Source: Muribaculaceae bacterium
GTDB lineage: Bacteria > Bacteroidota > Bacteroidia > Bacteroidales > Muribaculaceae
DNA length: 45,937 nt
Assembly: GCA_009775365.1 (NCBI GenBank)
Contig: VSPM01000020.1
Location: 1 to 45,937, forward strand
Direction of reading: 5' to 3'
Both the position numbers and the translations under genes were made by a program. Below, piece by piece: positions 18,236-26,552 of this stretch. A model generated the notes under the pieces. The model saw only the letters and a program-made list of their open reading frames with translations. It had not been told where the DNA came from and did not search any database. Position 1 is the stretch's first letter. Each line of letters starts with the position of its first letter.

Positions 18236-19126
18236 TTACTTCTCAACCTGGCCGCCCAGGATGTCGAGAAGTTCGGTTGTGATGCCCTGCTGACGCAGTT
18301 TATTAAATTCGAGCTGCAACGACTCAAGAAGTTTCTTCGCATTGTCGTTCGCACTCTGCATTGCCATTACTCGTGCAGCCTGTTCCGATGCACGGTTTTC
18401 AATTGTGATTTCTTGCATTGTTGAAAGCACAAACATCGGGAGCACCTCATTGAAGATACTGTTTGCATCAGGCTCGAAAATGTAAAGTTTATTATCTGAC
18501 TCATTCGTAGCCTTGCTCCCCTCGATAGCCTCTCGGCTCACCGGGAACAACTGCTCCGTAGTGGGGACTTGTCGGCTCATCGACACATATCTCATATAAA
18601 CCACTTCCACAAGGTCGAGCCCTCCCTTCAAGAAATCATGACGCAGGCCTTCTGTAAAGTCGTTGACAACCTTGGAACTCATTTTCGAGTCAACACCGCT
18701 TTGAGTGACGACGTTTAAATGAGGCAGCTGGAGCTTTGTGGCAATTTTTGCCACCTTTTTACCAACCGGATATAATGTTATCTCCACGTTGTTTCCATAT
18801 TTCTCACGAAGAGAAGCGAGTTCTGCAAGGAGATATTTAAATATGTTAAGGTTGTAGGCACCACACAAGCCATCGTCAGTGCCATATATCACGACACCCA
18901 CTCTCTTTACTTCCCTTTCAATAATAAGCGGGGAGTCAAATTCTATATTGGTGTCGAGCAAGTGACCCATTATCGACTTTACCTGATTTCTGAACGGCAA
19001 GAGTTTTTTCAACTCCTGCTCATTCTTATGAACCTTAGCCGATGAGATCATCTTCATTGCGCCGGTGATTTTCTCACTCGACGACACTGAGCCTATGCGT
19101 GTCCGTAACGCTTTGAGCGTAGCCAT
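18236..19126 (-). CDS. atpG: ATP synthase gamma subunit
   Basis: Central rotor shaft of F1. The 296-residue protein has the long N-terminal helix MATLKALRTRIGSVSSSEKITGAMKMISSAK, the Rossmann-like middle domain with YGTDDGLCGAYN, and the long C-terminal coiled-coil helix ending in QGITTELLDILGG. It closes the atp block and is followed 39 bp later by nuoI. The atpA-atpG gap of 111 bp is the largest within the block and contains a hairpin. No regulatory thioredoxin-type insertion was seen. Confidence 0.96.
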   Translation of the reverse strand: MATLKALRTRIGSVSSSEKITGAMKMISSAKVHKNEQELKKLLPFRNQVKSIMGHLLDTNIEFDSPLIIEREVKRVGVVIYGTDDGLCGAYNLNIFKYLLAELASLREKYGNNVEITLYPVGKKVAKIATKLQLPHLNVVTQSGVDSKMSSKVVNDFTEGLRHDFLKGGLDLVEVVYMRYVSMSRQVPTTEQLFPVSREAIEGSKATNESDNKLYIFEPDANSIFNEVLPMFVLSTMQEITIENRASEQAARVMAMQSANDNAKKLLESLQLEFNKLRQQGITTELLDILGGQVEK

Positions 19127-19195
19127 TTGCTTTAGTTTCTGATGTGGTTATTATTCTGCATGAAGTGGGATGTGAATCCTAAATCATGATATAGC

Positions 19196-19232
19196 CGGGC
19201 AGTGACGCACGTCTAAATTGCGTCACTGCCCG
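19196..19232. promoter_or_regulatory. Perfect 14-bp hairpin between atpA and atpG
   Basis: CGGGCAGTGACGCA (19196-19209) pairs exactly with 19219-19232 around a 9-nt loop. It lies just after the atpA stop, inside what should be one operon. No long T-tract follows on the reverse strand, so it may be a processing or 3'-end stabilising hairpin, or a partial attenuator, rather than a full terminator. Confidence 0.7.
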
Positions 19233-19237
19233 TGTTT

Positions 19238-20815
19238 TCAAGACTTGTAACGGGTTGCAATTTCAGATGCGCATTCTTTCAATTTTGACTGCACATCATC
19301 TGTGAGCAGACCGGCACGGAGCTGGTCGAGCACTTCTTTCTGATACTTGGCTTTGAGCAACTGAAGGAATAAGTCAGCAAACTCATGCACCTTGTCGACC
19401 GGCACTTTTTCCAAGAGGCCGTTCACGCCGCAATAAATCACGGCGATTTCATTCTCTACAGGCCAGGGCTTGTATTGAGGCTGAATAAGCAGCTGCTGGT
19501 TCTTACGACCGGTGTCAATCACTCTGGCTGTAACGGGGTCGATGTCGCCACCAAACTTGGTGAATGCCTCGAGCTCGCGGAACTGCGCCTGAGCGATTTT
19601 CAACGTGCCCGCCACTTTCTTCATAGCTTTCACCTGAGCGTTACCACCCACACGCGATACAGAGATACCTACATTGATCGCGGGACGGATGCCTTGGTTA
19701 AACAGGCTCGACTCCAAGAAAATCTGGCCGTCGGTAATTGAAATCACGTTTGTAGGGATGTATGCTGATACGTCGCCTGCCTGTGTTTCAATAATCGGAA
19801 GAGCCGTCAGAGAGCCGCCGCCTTTAACTATAGGTTTAAGCACTTCGGGGAGGTCGTTCATGCTCGATGCCACTTCCTGATTGTCGATAATCTTTGCAGC
19901 ACGTTCCAAAAGGCGAGAGTGCAGGTAAAAGATATCACCCGGATATGCCTCACGACCTGATGGACGCTTCAGAATCAAAGATATCTCACGATATGCCACA
20001 GCCTGCTTAGAGAGGTCATCATAAACGATGAGCGCATCACGGCCGGTGTCGCGGAAATACTCACCAATCGCTACACCTGCAAACGGGCTATAATAGCGCA
20101 TAGATGCAGAATCCGATGCGGTTGCTGCCACAACCACCGTGTAGTCCATGGCACCGTATTTCTCAAGGGTGTGAACTATCGAAGCCACGGAAGAGGCTTT
20201 CTGACCGATTGCCACATATATGCAATACACCGGCTTGCCGTCAAGATAGTTCTGACGCTGATTGATAATGGTGTCGATTGCAATTGCGGTCTTGCCGATC
20301 TGGCGGTCGCCGATTATAAGCTCACGCTGTCCGCGGCCAATAGGAATCATGGCGTCAACCGCCTTTAGGCCTGTCTGAAGAGGCTGGGTCACAGGCTGAC
20401 GGAAAATAACACCGGGAGCCTTTCTTTCCAAAGGAAGGTTGATGAGATTTCCTTCGATTGGCCCTTTGCCATCTATGGGTTCGCCGAGGATGTTGATCAC
20501 ACGGCCCAAAAGCCCTTCCCCTACAGGAATAGAAGCGATCTCACCCGTGCGACGCACCGACATGTTTTCAGTAACTTTATTTACGTTGTTGAGAAGCACA
20601 ACACCCACATTGCTCTCCTCGAGGTTGAGAGCGACGCCTTTCACGCCGTTTTCAAACTCAACCAACTCGTTTGAACGCACATTCTCAAGGCCGTAGACAT
20701 GAGCCACACCGTCGCCCACCTCGAGTACGGTGCCCACCTCTTCGAACTTCACCTGAGACGTGACGTTTTCGAGCTGCTGTTTTAATATATCAGATATTTC
20801 GCTTGGGTTAAGCAT
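19238..20815 (-). CDS. atpA: ATP synthase alpha subunit
   Basis: Non-catalytic nucleotide-binding F1 subunit. At 525 residues it is of normal length. The Walker A is GDRQIGKT at 169-176, the DELSEED-side region follows the nucleotide domain, and the alpha signature AYPGDIFYLHSRLLERAA is present. The N-terminal beta-barrel domain and the first helix (binding delta) are intact. It starts 7 bp after atpH. The order H-A-G is standard; the unusual point is the surrounding nuo genes. Confidence 0.97.
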   Translation of the reverse strand: MLNPSEISDILKQQLENVTSQVKFEEVGTVLEVGDGVAHVYGLENVRSNELVEFENGVKGVALNLEESNVGVVLLNNVNKVTENMSVRRTGEIASIPVGEGLLGRVINILGEPIDGKGPIEGNLINLPLERKAPGVIFRQPVTQPLQTGLKAVDAMIPIGRGQRELIIGDRQIGKTAIAIDTIINQRQNYLDGKPVYCIYVAIGQKASSVASIVHTLEKYGAMDYTVVVAATASDSASMRYYSPFAGVAIGEYFRDTGRDALIVYDDLSKQAVAYREISLILKRPSGREAYPGDIFYLHSRLLERAAKIIDNQEVASSMNDLPEVLKPIVKGGGSLTALPIIETQAGDVSAYIPTNVISITDGQIFLESSLFNQGIRPAINVGISVSRVGGNAQVKAMKKVAGTLKIAQAQFRELEAFTKFGGDIDPVTARVIDTGRKNQQLLIQPQYKPWPVENEIAVIYCGVNGLLEKVPVDKVHEFADLFLQLLKAKYQKEVLDQLRAGLLTDDVQSKLKECASEIATRYKS

Positions 20816-20822
20816 CTTTATT

Positions 20823-21368
20823 TCACTTGCTTCTTAATAGGGTTTGACGTAATTGTTCGAGTTCGTTGCTTACCGAGGCGTCCATCCTTACGGAGTCGAC
20901 ATCGATAACAAAGCCTCCGATCAAATCGGGGTTTACCGATTCTGAAAATTCAAGGACAGAACCTTTGAAGGCATTTTTCACCAATTCACGAATTTTCTTC
21001 ATCTGCTGCTCGCCGAGATTCGATGCAGTAGTCACCACAGCCTGGGAGATATGATTCTCCGTTCTGTAGATTCTGCGATAAGCAAGCATCATGCCATAGG
21101 CAAATTCCTCGCGGCTATGGTCAATTATGAGTTTTACAAATCGCGAATAGGCGTCGTCGGCCCCATCGCCGGCCGCCGATAGAAGAAGTTTCTCCTTGTC
21201 AGCGGACTTGACAAACGGATTTGCCAATACTTTCTGCAAACGCGGATTGGCCTCAAAAGAAGCAATAACTCTCTTCATGAGATTATAGACTTCCTCTGTT
21301 TTGCCCTTTTCCTGAGTATATTTATAGAGAGCCTTGGCGTATCTATAAGGTATGAGACCGTTATCCAT
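20823..21368 (-). CDS. atpH: ATP synthase delta subunit
   Basis: Stator subunit joining F1 alpha to the b subunits. The 181-residue protein has the helical N-terminal domain (RYAKALYKYTQEKGK) and the C-terminal region with the OSCP signature, here NPDLIGGFVIDVDSVRMDASV. It starts 4 bp after atpF and ends 7 bp before atpA, consistent with one transcript. Sequence is diverged, as usual for delta subunits, but position and motifs agree. Confidence 0.94.
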   Translation of the reverse strand: MDNGLIPYRYAKALYKYTQEKGKTEEVYNLMKRVIASFEANPRLQKVLANPFVKSADKEKLLLSAAGDGADDAYSRFVKLIIDHSREEFAYGMMLAYRRIYRTENHISQAVVTTASNLGEQQMKKIRELVKNAFKGSVLEFSESVNPDLIGGFVIDVDSVRMDASVSNELEQLRQTLLRSK

Positions 21369-21372
21369 CAGA

Positions 21373-21867
21373 TTAGTTCTTCTCTATTTCGTCCAACAAT
21401 TTATTTACGAGCTCAGTCTGCGCCTTATCACTCTTCAGCTGATTACGTACCATCTTTTCGGCGATTTCAAGCGAGAACTTGCTCACCTCGTTTCTGAACT
21501 GAAGTTCTGCTTCCTTGCGTGACTGTTCTATCGACACTTTGGCAGCGTCCATTACTTTCTTTGCCTCTTCGGAAGCCTCTCTTCTGGCATCTTCAATAAG
21601 CTGAGATTTCATTTTTGCTGCATCACGCAACATTTCTGCCTGTTTTGTCTGGGCTTCTTCAATGAATTTCTGAGCGTCGGCACGCGCTGAATCAAGTTGT
21701 GCTTTTGCCTCGCGGGCATATTCCACACCTTTGTCGATTGTGTCAGCACGCTCGTCCATATTCTTAAGAATCACCGGCCAGCCCCACTTCGCCAAAACGA
21801 AGAAAAGCACTATGAAGGCGATGAACATCCAGAATACCAAGCCGAAATCGGGCGTGAATAATTCCAT
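21373..21867 (-). CDS. atpF: ATP synthase b subunit
   Basis: Peripheral stalk of Fo. The 164-residue protein has a single N-terminal membrane helix (about 8-27, FWMFIAFIVLFFVLAKWGWP) followed by a long charged alpha-helical coiled coil full of Ala, Glu, Lys and Arg up to the delta-binding end. Only one b gene is present, so the stalk is expected to be a homodimer. Gap to atpE is 33 bp and to atpH 4 bp. Confidence 0.95.
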   Translation of the reverse strand: MELFTPDFGLVFWMFIAFIVLFFVLAKWGWPVILKNMDERADTIDKGVEYAREAKAQLDSARADAQKFIEEAQTKQAEMLRDAAKMKSQLIEDARREASEEAKKVMDAAKVSIEQSRKEAELQFRNEVSKFSLEIAEKMVRNQLKSDKAQTELVNKLLDEIEKN

Positions 21868-21900
21868 TCTATTACTTGTTAAATGGTTGGGTCGATATTA

Positions 21901-22146
21901 TCAAAGGAAGAGTGCAAGTGCTGATACAATCACTGCGAAAAGGGCAACACCCTCGATAAGGGCCGCGATAACGATCATGCTTGAACGGATATCGCCTGCT
22001 GCCTCCGGCTGACGGGCTATGGCCTCCATTGCAGAAGAACCAATTTTACCGATGCCGAGACCGGCACCAATCGCTGCGATACTTGCGCCGAGAGCCGCGC
22101 CGAGAGCGGCCAGGGGAGCTACTGCTGCTAAAATCATTGATAACAT
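21901..22146 (-). CDS. atpE: ATP synthase c subunit (proton-type ligand set)
   Basis: Fo rotor ring subunit, a two-helix hairpin of 81 residues with the ARQPE loop and the ion-binding carboxylate E65. Compared with the Na+-binding c subunit of Ilyobacter tartaricus (Q32, V63, E65, S66, T67), this protein has I32, L63, E65, G66 and V67, so the Na+ ligands other than the glutamate are lost. This points to H+ coupling (inference). The glycine-rich first helix has GAALGASIAAIGAGLGIG. It follows atpB after 55 bp. Confidence 0.96.
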   Translation of the reverse strand: MLSMILAAVAPLAALGAALGASIAAIGAGLGIGKIGSSAMEAIARQPEAAGDIRSSMIVIAALIEGVALFAVIVSALALFL

Positions 22147-22201
22147 AATTCTAAGGTGTTAATGTGTTATTGTTATTATTAATTGATTCTATAATTTTTC
22201 A

Positions 22202-23530
22202 TTACACGGTTGCAGGCGACGCCTTTCCTCCAAGCGAAGGAGCGTTCTCTGTTGCTCCTTTATCTTCTTGGTGCCCTTTTGCATCTTTATGCTCGTGGTG
22301 TCCGGATTCCTGGGCAGCAGAGATAAAGAGCGTAGACAAAAGTGTGAAAACATATGCCTGGATAAAGCTTACGAGCACATCAAGCGCAAGCATGAAGATT
22401 GTAAACAGGATGGAAACCACCACTGACCCTCCGCTTGCCGCCGCGCCAAAGGCCGCAAAGATAAAAATTATCAAAACAAGTGTGATTACTATGATATGTC
22501 CGCCCATCATGTTGGCAAACAAACGCACACACAATGCAGCCGGTTTTGTAAAGATTCCGAAAATCTCTATGAACTGCATGATGGGAAGAGGAAATTTAAG
22601 GAACATCGGCACATCAGGCCAGAATATCTCTTTCCAGTAATGCTTTGTAGCAAGCACATTTGTCAGGATAAACACCATCACAGCCAATACAAGCGTAACA
22701 GCTATATTACCCGTAAGATTCGCACCGCCGGGGAAAATCACGATAAGCCCCATAAGGTTCATCACAAGAATGAAAAAGAAACATGTGAGAAGGAACGGAG
22801 CAAACTTGCGCGCTTTGTCCTTCAGAGTTGCCTTGATAACACCTATATAGATGAAATCAATAAGCATCTCCATGAATCCCATGCCTTTTCTCGGTGCCTT
22901 TAAGCCTTTTCTTGCATACCATCTTACGACAGACATGACCATGGCTGTAACTACGATAGCAGTAAGGAAAAGAGCAAGCACATTTTTCGTGATTGAAATA
23001 TCAAGAGGTTTGAATTCACGGTAATATGTGCCATTATAGCCTACATATCCGTCAACAACCTTTTCGTCAGGTTCGCCACCCTCCTGTGCAACCATTCCGG
23101 CAGCGATGCTCTTGACGTTGCTTTCCTCTTCAGAAGACAGCGGGAAAATCTGGACCACCTTGTTGCTGTGGCTGCTCACATGGGCAAGCAGGAACTGATA
23201 GGTTTGTCCATCTTTTTCAATGTCTACAATCTGAGGGACAGCCTCATGTATCATCTTGCCGGTCTTATGGTCGGCCACCTCCTCAATTTTAGTAAGACGC
23301 GAAGAGGAGAAGCAAAACCATTTGCCATCTTCAGCCCTTACAATCACGGGCAGAGGAATGCGGTACACATGAGAGAAAGGCACCTCCCATCCGTATCCGT
23401 CGCCAAGGTGATGGAAAATCACCTCTTTTACATTCACTCCTTCCTCCTTGCCTGATGCCATCAGATTTGACGGAATCATCATGAGGATCGCAAGGAGCGC
23501 GATTATTAAGGAACTACGTTGTGTATTCAT
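22202..23530 (-). CDS. atpB: ATP synthase a subunit with long exported N-terminal domain and His-rich tail
   Basis: Fo stator subunit forming the ion half-channels. At 442 residues it is far longer than the roughly 270 of E. coli. The core starts near residue 185; the essential arginine is R336 in RLFANMMGGH, followed by the final helices SFIQAYVFTLLSTLFI. Residues 1-25 look like a cleavable signal peptide (MNTQRSSLIIALLAILMM...), and about 26-185 would be an extracytoplasmic domain. The last 30 residues are hydrophilic and His/Lys-rich (GHHEHKDAKGHQ). A long N-terminus is, as I recall, typical of Bacteroidetes AtpB. No atpI-type gene occurs between atpC and atpB (39 bp gap). Confidence 0.95.
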   Translation of the reverse strand: MNTQRSSLIIALLAILMMIPSNLMASGKEEGVNVKEVIFHHLGDGYGWEVPFSHVYRIPLPVIVRAEDGKWFCFSSSRLTKIEEVADHKTGKMIHEAVPQIVDIEKDGQTYQFLLAHVSSHSNKVVQIFPLSSEEESNVKSIAAGMVAQEGGEPDEKVVDGYVGYNGTYYREFKPLDISITKNVLALFLTAIVVTAMVMSVVRWYARKGLKAPRKGMGFMEMLIDFIYIGVIKATLKDKARKFAPFLLTCFFFILVMNLMGLIVIFPGGANLTGNIAVTLVLAVMVFILTNVLATKHYWKEIFWPDVPMFLKFPLPIMQFIEIFGIFTKPAALCVRLFANMMGGHIIVITLVLIIFIFAAFGAAASGGSVVVSILFTIFMLALDVLVSFIQAYVFTLLSTLFISAAQESGHHEHKDAKGHQEDKGATENAPSLGGKASPATV

Positions 23531-23569
23531 GTTGTCAGTTATTCTTACTCTTGTTATTATTCATCTCCA

Positions 23570-23806
23570 TCAATACACACACACCGACACAACATTGTTG
23601 TCGACATCTGCAAGACCGCCTTTTATATCAACACTGTTTTCAGTGCCTTCGGGAGTGCGATAAAACACTTCTCCTTTTTTTAACACAGAAATCAATGAGG
23701 CGTGGTTCTTCAACACGGTAAACGAGCCCAACACGCCGGGCAGAGTCACCGATTGTGCTTCGCCCTTAAAAAGGATTTCACTTGGAGATATAATTTCGAG
23801 TGTCAT
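23570..23806 (-). CDS. atpC: ATP synthase epsilon subunit, short form lacking the C-terminal helical domain
   Basis: F1 rotor subunit. At 78 residues it contains only the N-terminal beta-sandwich (TLEIISPSEILFKGEAQSVTLPGVLGSFTVL, HASLISVLKKG), against about 135-140 residues in E. coli. The C-terminal two-helix domain that inhibits ATP hydrolysis in other bacteria is absent, and the gene stops cleanly well before atpB, so this is a naturally short subunit rather than a visible frameshift. It sits 49 bp after atpD. The atpD-atpC pair comes first in the atp block, as in Bacteroidetes. Confidence 0.94.
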   Translation of the reverse strand: MTLEIISPSEILFKGEAQSVTLPGVLGSFTVLKNHASLISVLKKGEVFYRTPEGTENSVDIKGGLADVDNNVVSVCVY

Positions 23807-23855
23807 GTCTGGTCAGTCGATTGATTATTTAGTATGTCAGTGCGGAAAGAGGGGA

Positions 23856-25358
23856 TTAATTAACTTCAGCAAGAAGTTTCTTGCCCTTGGCAATAGCATC
23901 GTCTATTGTGCCGACATTAAGGAACGCCTGCTCCGGATATTCGTCCATTTCGCCTGAAAGAATCATCTTGAAGCCACGAATAGTCTCTGAGAGCGGCACG
24001 AGCACGCCGGGAAGACCGGTGAACTGTTCTGCCACATGGAACGGCTGAGACAAGAAACGCTGCGCCCTGCGAGCACGAGCCACAACAAGTTTATCTTCGT
24101 CCGAAAGTTCGTCAACACCGAGGATTGCAATGATATCCTGAAGGTCATTATACTTCTGGAGAAGCTGCTTCACAGCCTGCGCAGTGTTATAATGATCCTC
24201 GCCGATGATATTGGGGTCAAGAATACGAGACGTAGAGCCAAGCGGGTCAACTGCAGGATAGATGCCGAGCTCCGCAATCTTACGATCCAACACTGTGGTT
24301 GCGTCAAGGAAGTTGAAAGTGGTGGCAGGAGCCGGGTCAGTCAAGTCGTCGGCAGGCACATAGATAGCCTGCACAGATGTGATACTACCCTGCTTAGTTG
24401 ATGTGATTCGCTCCTGAAGCGCACCCATCTCAGAGGCAAGCGTAGGCTGATAACCTACGGCTGAAGGCATACGCCCAAGAAGAGCAGACACCTCAGAACC
24501 AGCCTGCGTGAAACGGAAAATGTTGTCGATAAAGAGAAGAATCTCCTTGCCGCCGCCATCACCGTCGCGGAACTGCTCTGCAACTGTAAGGCCTGACAGT
24601 GCCACGCGCAAACGTGCGCCCGGCGGTTCATTCATCTGTCCGAACACGAGTGTAGACTGAGATTTGTTGACCTCATTCATGTCAACATCTTTCAGATTCC
24701 ACTCACCCTTTTCCATTCCTTCCTTAAACTTGTCGCCGTATTTGATAACGCCGCTTTCAATCATCTCACGGAGAAGGTCATTACCCTCGCGAGTGCGCTC
24801 CCCAACACCGGTGAACACTGAATAACCATTGTGTCCTTTCGCGATATTGTTGATAAGCTCCATGATGAGCACTGTCTTTCCTACACCGGCACCGCCGAAC
24901 AAACCGATCTTACCACCTTTTGAGTAAGGCTCGAGAAGGTCAATAACCTTAATACCTGTGGTCAGCACTTCAGTAGAAATAGCCAAATCATCAAATGCCG
25001 GGGCAGGCTGATGAATCGGACGCAGATTTCCTCTTTCAAGTTCGGGAAGATGGTCGATTGCATCTCCAATCACATTAAGCAGACGACCCTTTACCTGTTC
25101 GCCTGTTGGCACTGCGATAGCACGCCCGAGGTCTTCCACCTGCACTCCGCGGCGAAGGCCGTCGGTGCTCTCCATTGCCACACATCTTACGGTGTCTTCG
25201 CCAATGTGCTGCTCAACTTCGAGGATTAATTCCTCACCGTTGTCGCGTTTCACCCTCAAGGCATTGTAGATGGGGGGTATGTTGTCCTTACCGCCCTCGA
25301 ATGAAACGTCGATCACCGGGCCGATCACCTGAGTCACTGTTCCGAAATTAGCGCTCAT
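23856..25358 (-). CDS. atpD: ATP synthase beta subunit
   Basis: Catalytic F1 subunit. The 500-residue protein has Walker A GGAGVGKT (155-162), the catalytic glutamate E187 in GVGERTREGNDL, Walker B LLFIDNIFRFTQAGSEVSALLGRMPSA, and the DELSEED-type loop as DELSDEDK. It is the first atp gene in the transcription direction, 55 bp after the nuoH stop. That AT-rich gap has no TAnnTTTG element I can find, which favours read-through from nuoH. The order beta-epsilon first, then a-c-b-delta-alpha-gamma, is the Bacteroidetes arrangement. Confidence 0.97.
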   Translation of the reverse strand: MSANFGTVTQVIGPVIDVSFEGGKDNIPPIYNALRVKRDNGEELILEVEQHIGEDTVRCVAMESTDGLRRGVQVEDLGRAIAVPTGEQVKGRLLNVIGDAIDHLPELERGNLRPIHQPAPAFDDLAISTEVLTTGIKVIDLLEPYSKGGKIGLFGGAGVGKTVLIMELINNIAKGHNGYSVFTGVGERTREGNDLLREMIESGVIKYGDKFKEGMEKGEWNLKDVDMNEVNKSQSTLVFGQMNEPPGARLRVALSGLTVAEQFRDGDGGGKEILLFIDNIFRFTQAGSEVSALLGRMPSAVGYQPTLASEMGALQERITSTKQGSITSVQAIYVPADDLTDPAPATTFNFLDATTVLDRKIAELGIYPAVDPLGSTSRILDPNIIGEDHYNTAQAVKQLLQKYNDLQDIIAILGVDELSDEDKLVVARARRAQRFLSQPFHVAEQFTGLPGVLVPLSETIRGFKMILSGEMDEYPEQAFLNVGTIDDAIAKGKKLLAEVN

Positions 25359-25413
25359 ATTCTTTTTCTTATGATAAGTTTTTCTTGATTATTAATATTT
25401 ATCTAACTCGCAA

Positions 25414-26490
25414 TCAGAAATGCCATCCGAAAGCCACACACACAGCCATAAGCACAAGGTTAAACAGTGAAAGAGGCATGAGATATTTCCATTCGAACGA
25501 CAACATCTGGTCGATTCTGACACGAGGGAAAGTCCATTTGAACCAGATAATCACATAAGAGATGAAGAAACTCTTGCCGATGAACCAAACAATTGAAGGA
25601 ATATAGTTCATGACATTGTTAAATGCCTCCCATCCGGGTATGTGAAGCGGCATCCAGCCTCCGAGGAACATCAGCGATGCAATGCCGGAGACAATGAAAA
25701 GGTTAAGGTATTCTGCAAGATAGAAGAAACCGAAATGAATACCGGAATACTCTGTGTGATAACCGGCAGTCAACTCGTGCTCTGCCTCGGGAAGGTCGAA
25801 CGGGCCACGGTTGGTTTCGGCTGTAGCAGCCACGATATAGATAAGGAATGCTATGATTGCGGGCACGTGTCCACGGAAAATGAACCATGTGCTCTCCTGC
25901 TGCCACACGAGCTCGGTTATATTCATTGTGCCGGCGAGCACAATAACCGTGATGATGGCAAGGCCAAGAGAAATCTCATAACTTATCATCTGCGCACCGC
26001 TTCGCATTGCGCCAATAAGTGTGTATTTATTATTGGAAGACCATCCTGCAAGCAAGATGCCGAGCACACCTACAGACGACACAGCAAGTATGAAGAATAT
26101 GCCTATGTTGTAGTCGATTATCTGAAGTCCGTTACCCCAAGGCAGGCAGGCAAGCATCACCACCGAAGAGGTGATTACAAGATAAGGAGCCAACTTGAAG
26201 AGGAAACGGTCGGTGTCTTTAAGCGAAATCAATTCTTTTACAAGAATCTTGAACATATCGGCGAACACCTGGAGCAAACCCCACTTGCCGACACGCATAG
26301 GGCCAAGACGGCACTGGAACCATGCGCACAGTTTACGCTCATAAAGAATATAGAAAAGGGCGAGCACCGTATAGGTGAGCAGCACCAGCACAGCAATGAT
26401 GACACATTCCACAAGAACGGTGGCCCATTCCGGAAGGAATCCCATCAGTAAATTGTTAAACTCGCTGGTCCATTTTCCGAAGTTAAACAT
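25414..26490 (-). CDS. nuoH: Complex I membrane subunit NuoH
   Basis: Membrane subunit forming the quinone channel with NuoB and NuoCD. It has 358 residues and about eight helices. The conserved acidic loop reads NRGPFDLPEAEHELTAG followed by YHTEYSGIHF, and the first loop has the CAWFQCRLGPMRVGKWGLLQ block. It follows nuoCD after 62 bp. The next downstream gene is atpD rather than nuoI, the break point of the usual nuo order. Confidence 0.96.
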   Translation of the reverse strand: MFNFGKWTSEFNNLLMGFLPEWATVLVECVIIAVLVLLTYTVLALFYILYERKLCAWFQCRLGPMRVGKWGLLQVFADMFKILVKELISLKDTDRFLFKLAPYLVITSSVVMLACLPWGNGLQIIDYNIGIFFILAVSSVGVLGILLAGWSSNNKYTLIGAMRSGAQMISYEISLGLAIITVIVLAGTMNITELVWQQESTWFIFRGHVPAIIAFLIYIVAATAETNRGPFDLPEAEHELTAGYHTEYSGIHFGFFYLAEYLNLFIVSGIASLMFLGGWMPLHIPGWEAFNNVMNYIPSIVWFIGKSFFISYVIIWFKWTFPRVRIDQMLSFEWKYLMPLSLFNLVLMAVCVAFGWHF

Positions 26491-26552
26491 AATTTATTGT
26501 AATCGTTTGCAGTTTATGTTTGATTAGTCGATTGGTCAGTTGAGCGATTCTT

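Noticed and set aside
23531..23569. A possible atpI gene between atpC and atpB
   Set aside because: The gap is only 39 bp, too short for any such gene.
25642..26451. A 269-codon open frame antisense to nuoH
   Set aside because: The opposite frame encodes clear NuoH with conserved motifs; the antisense product has no domain, signal or start context and is explained by codon bias.
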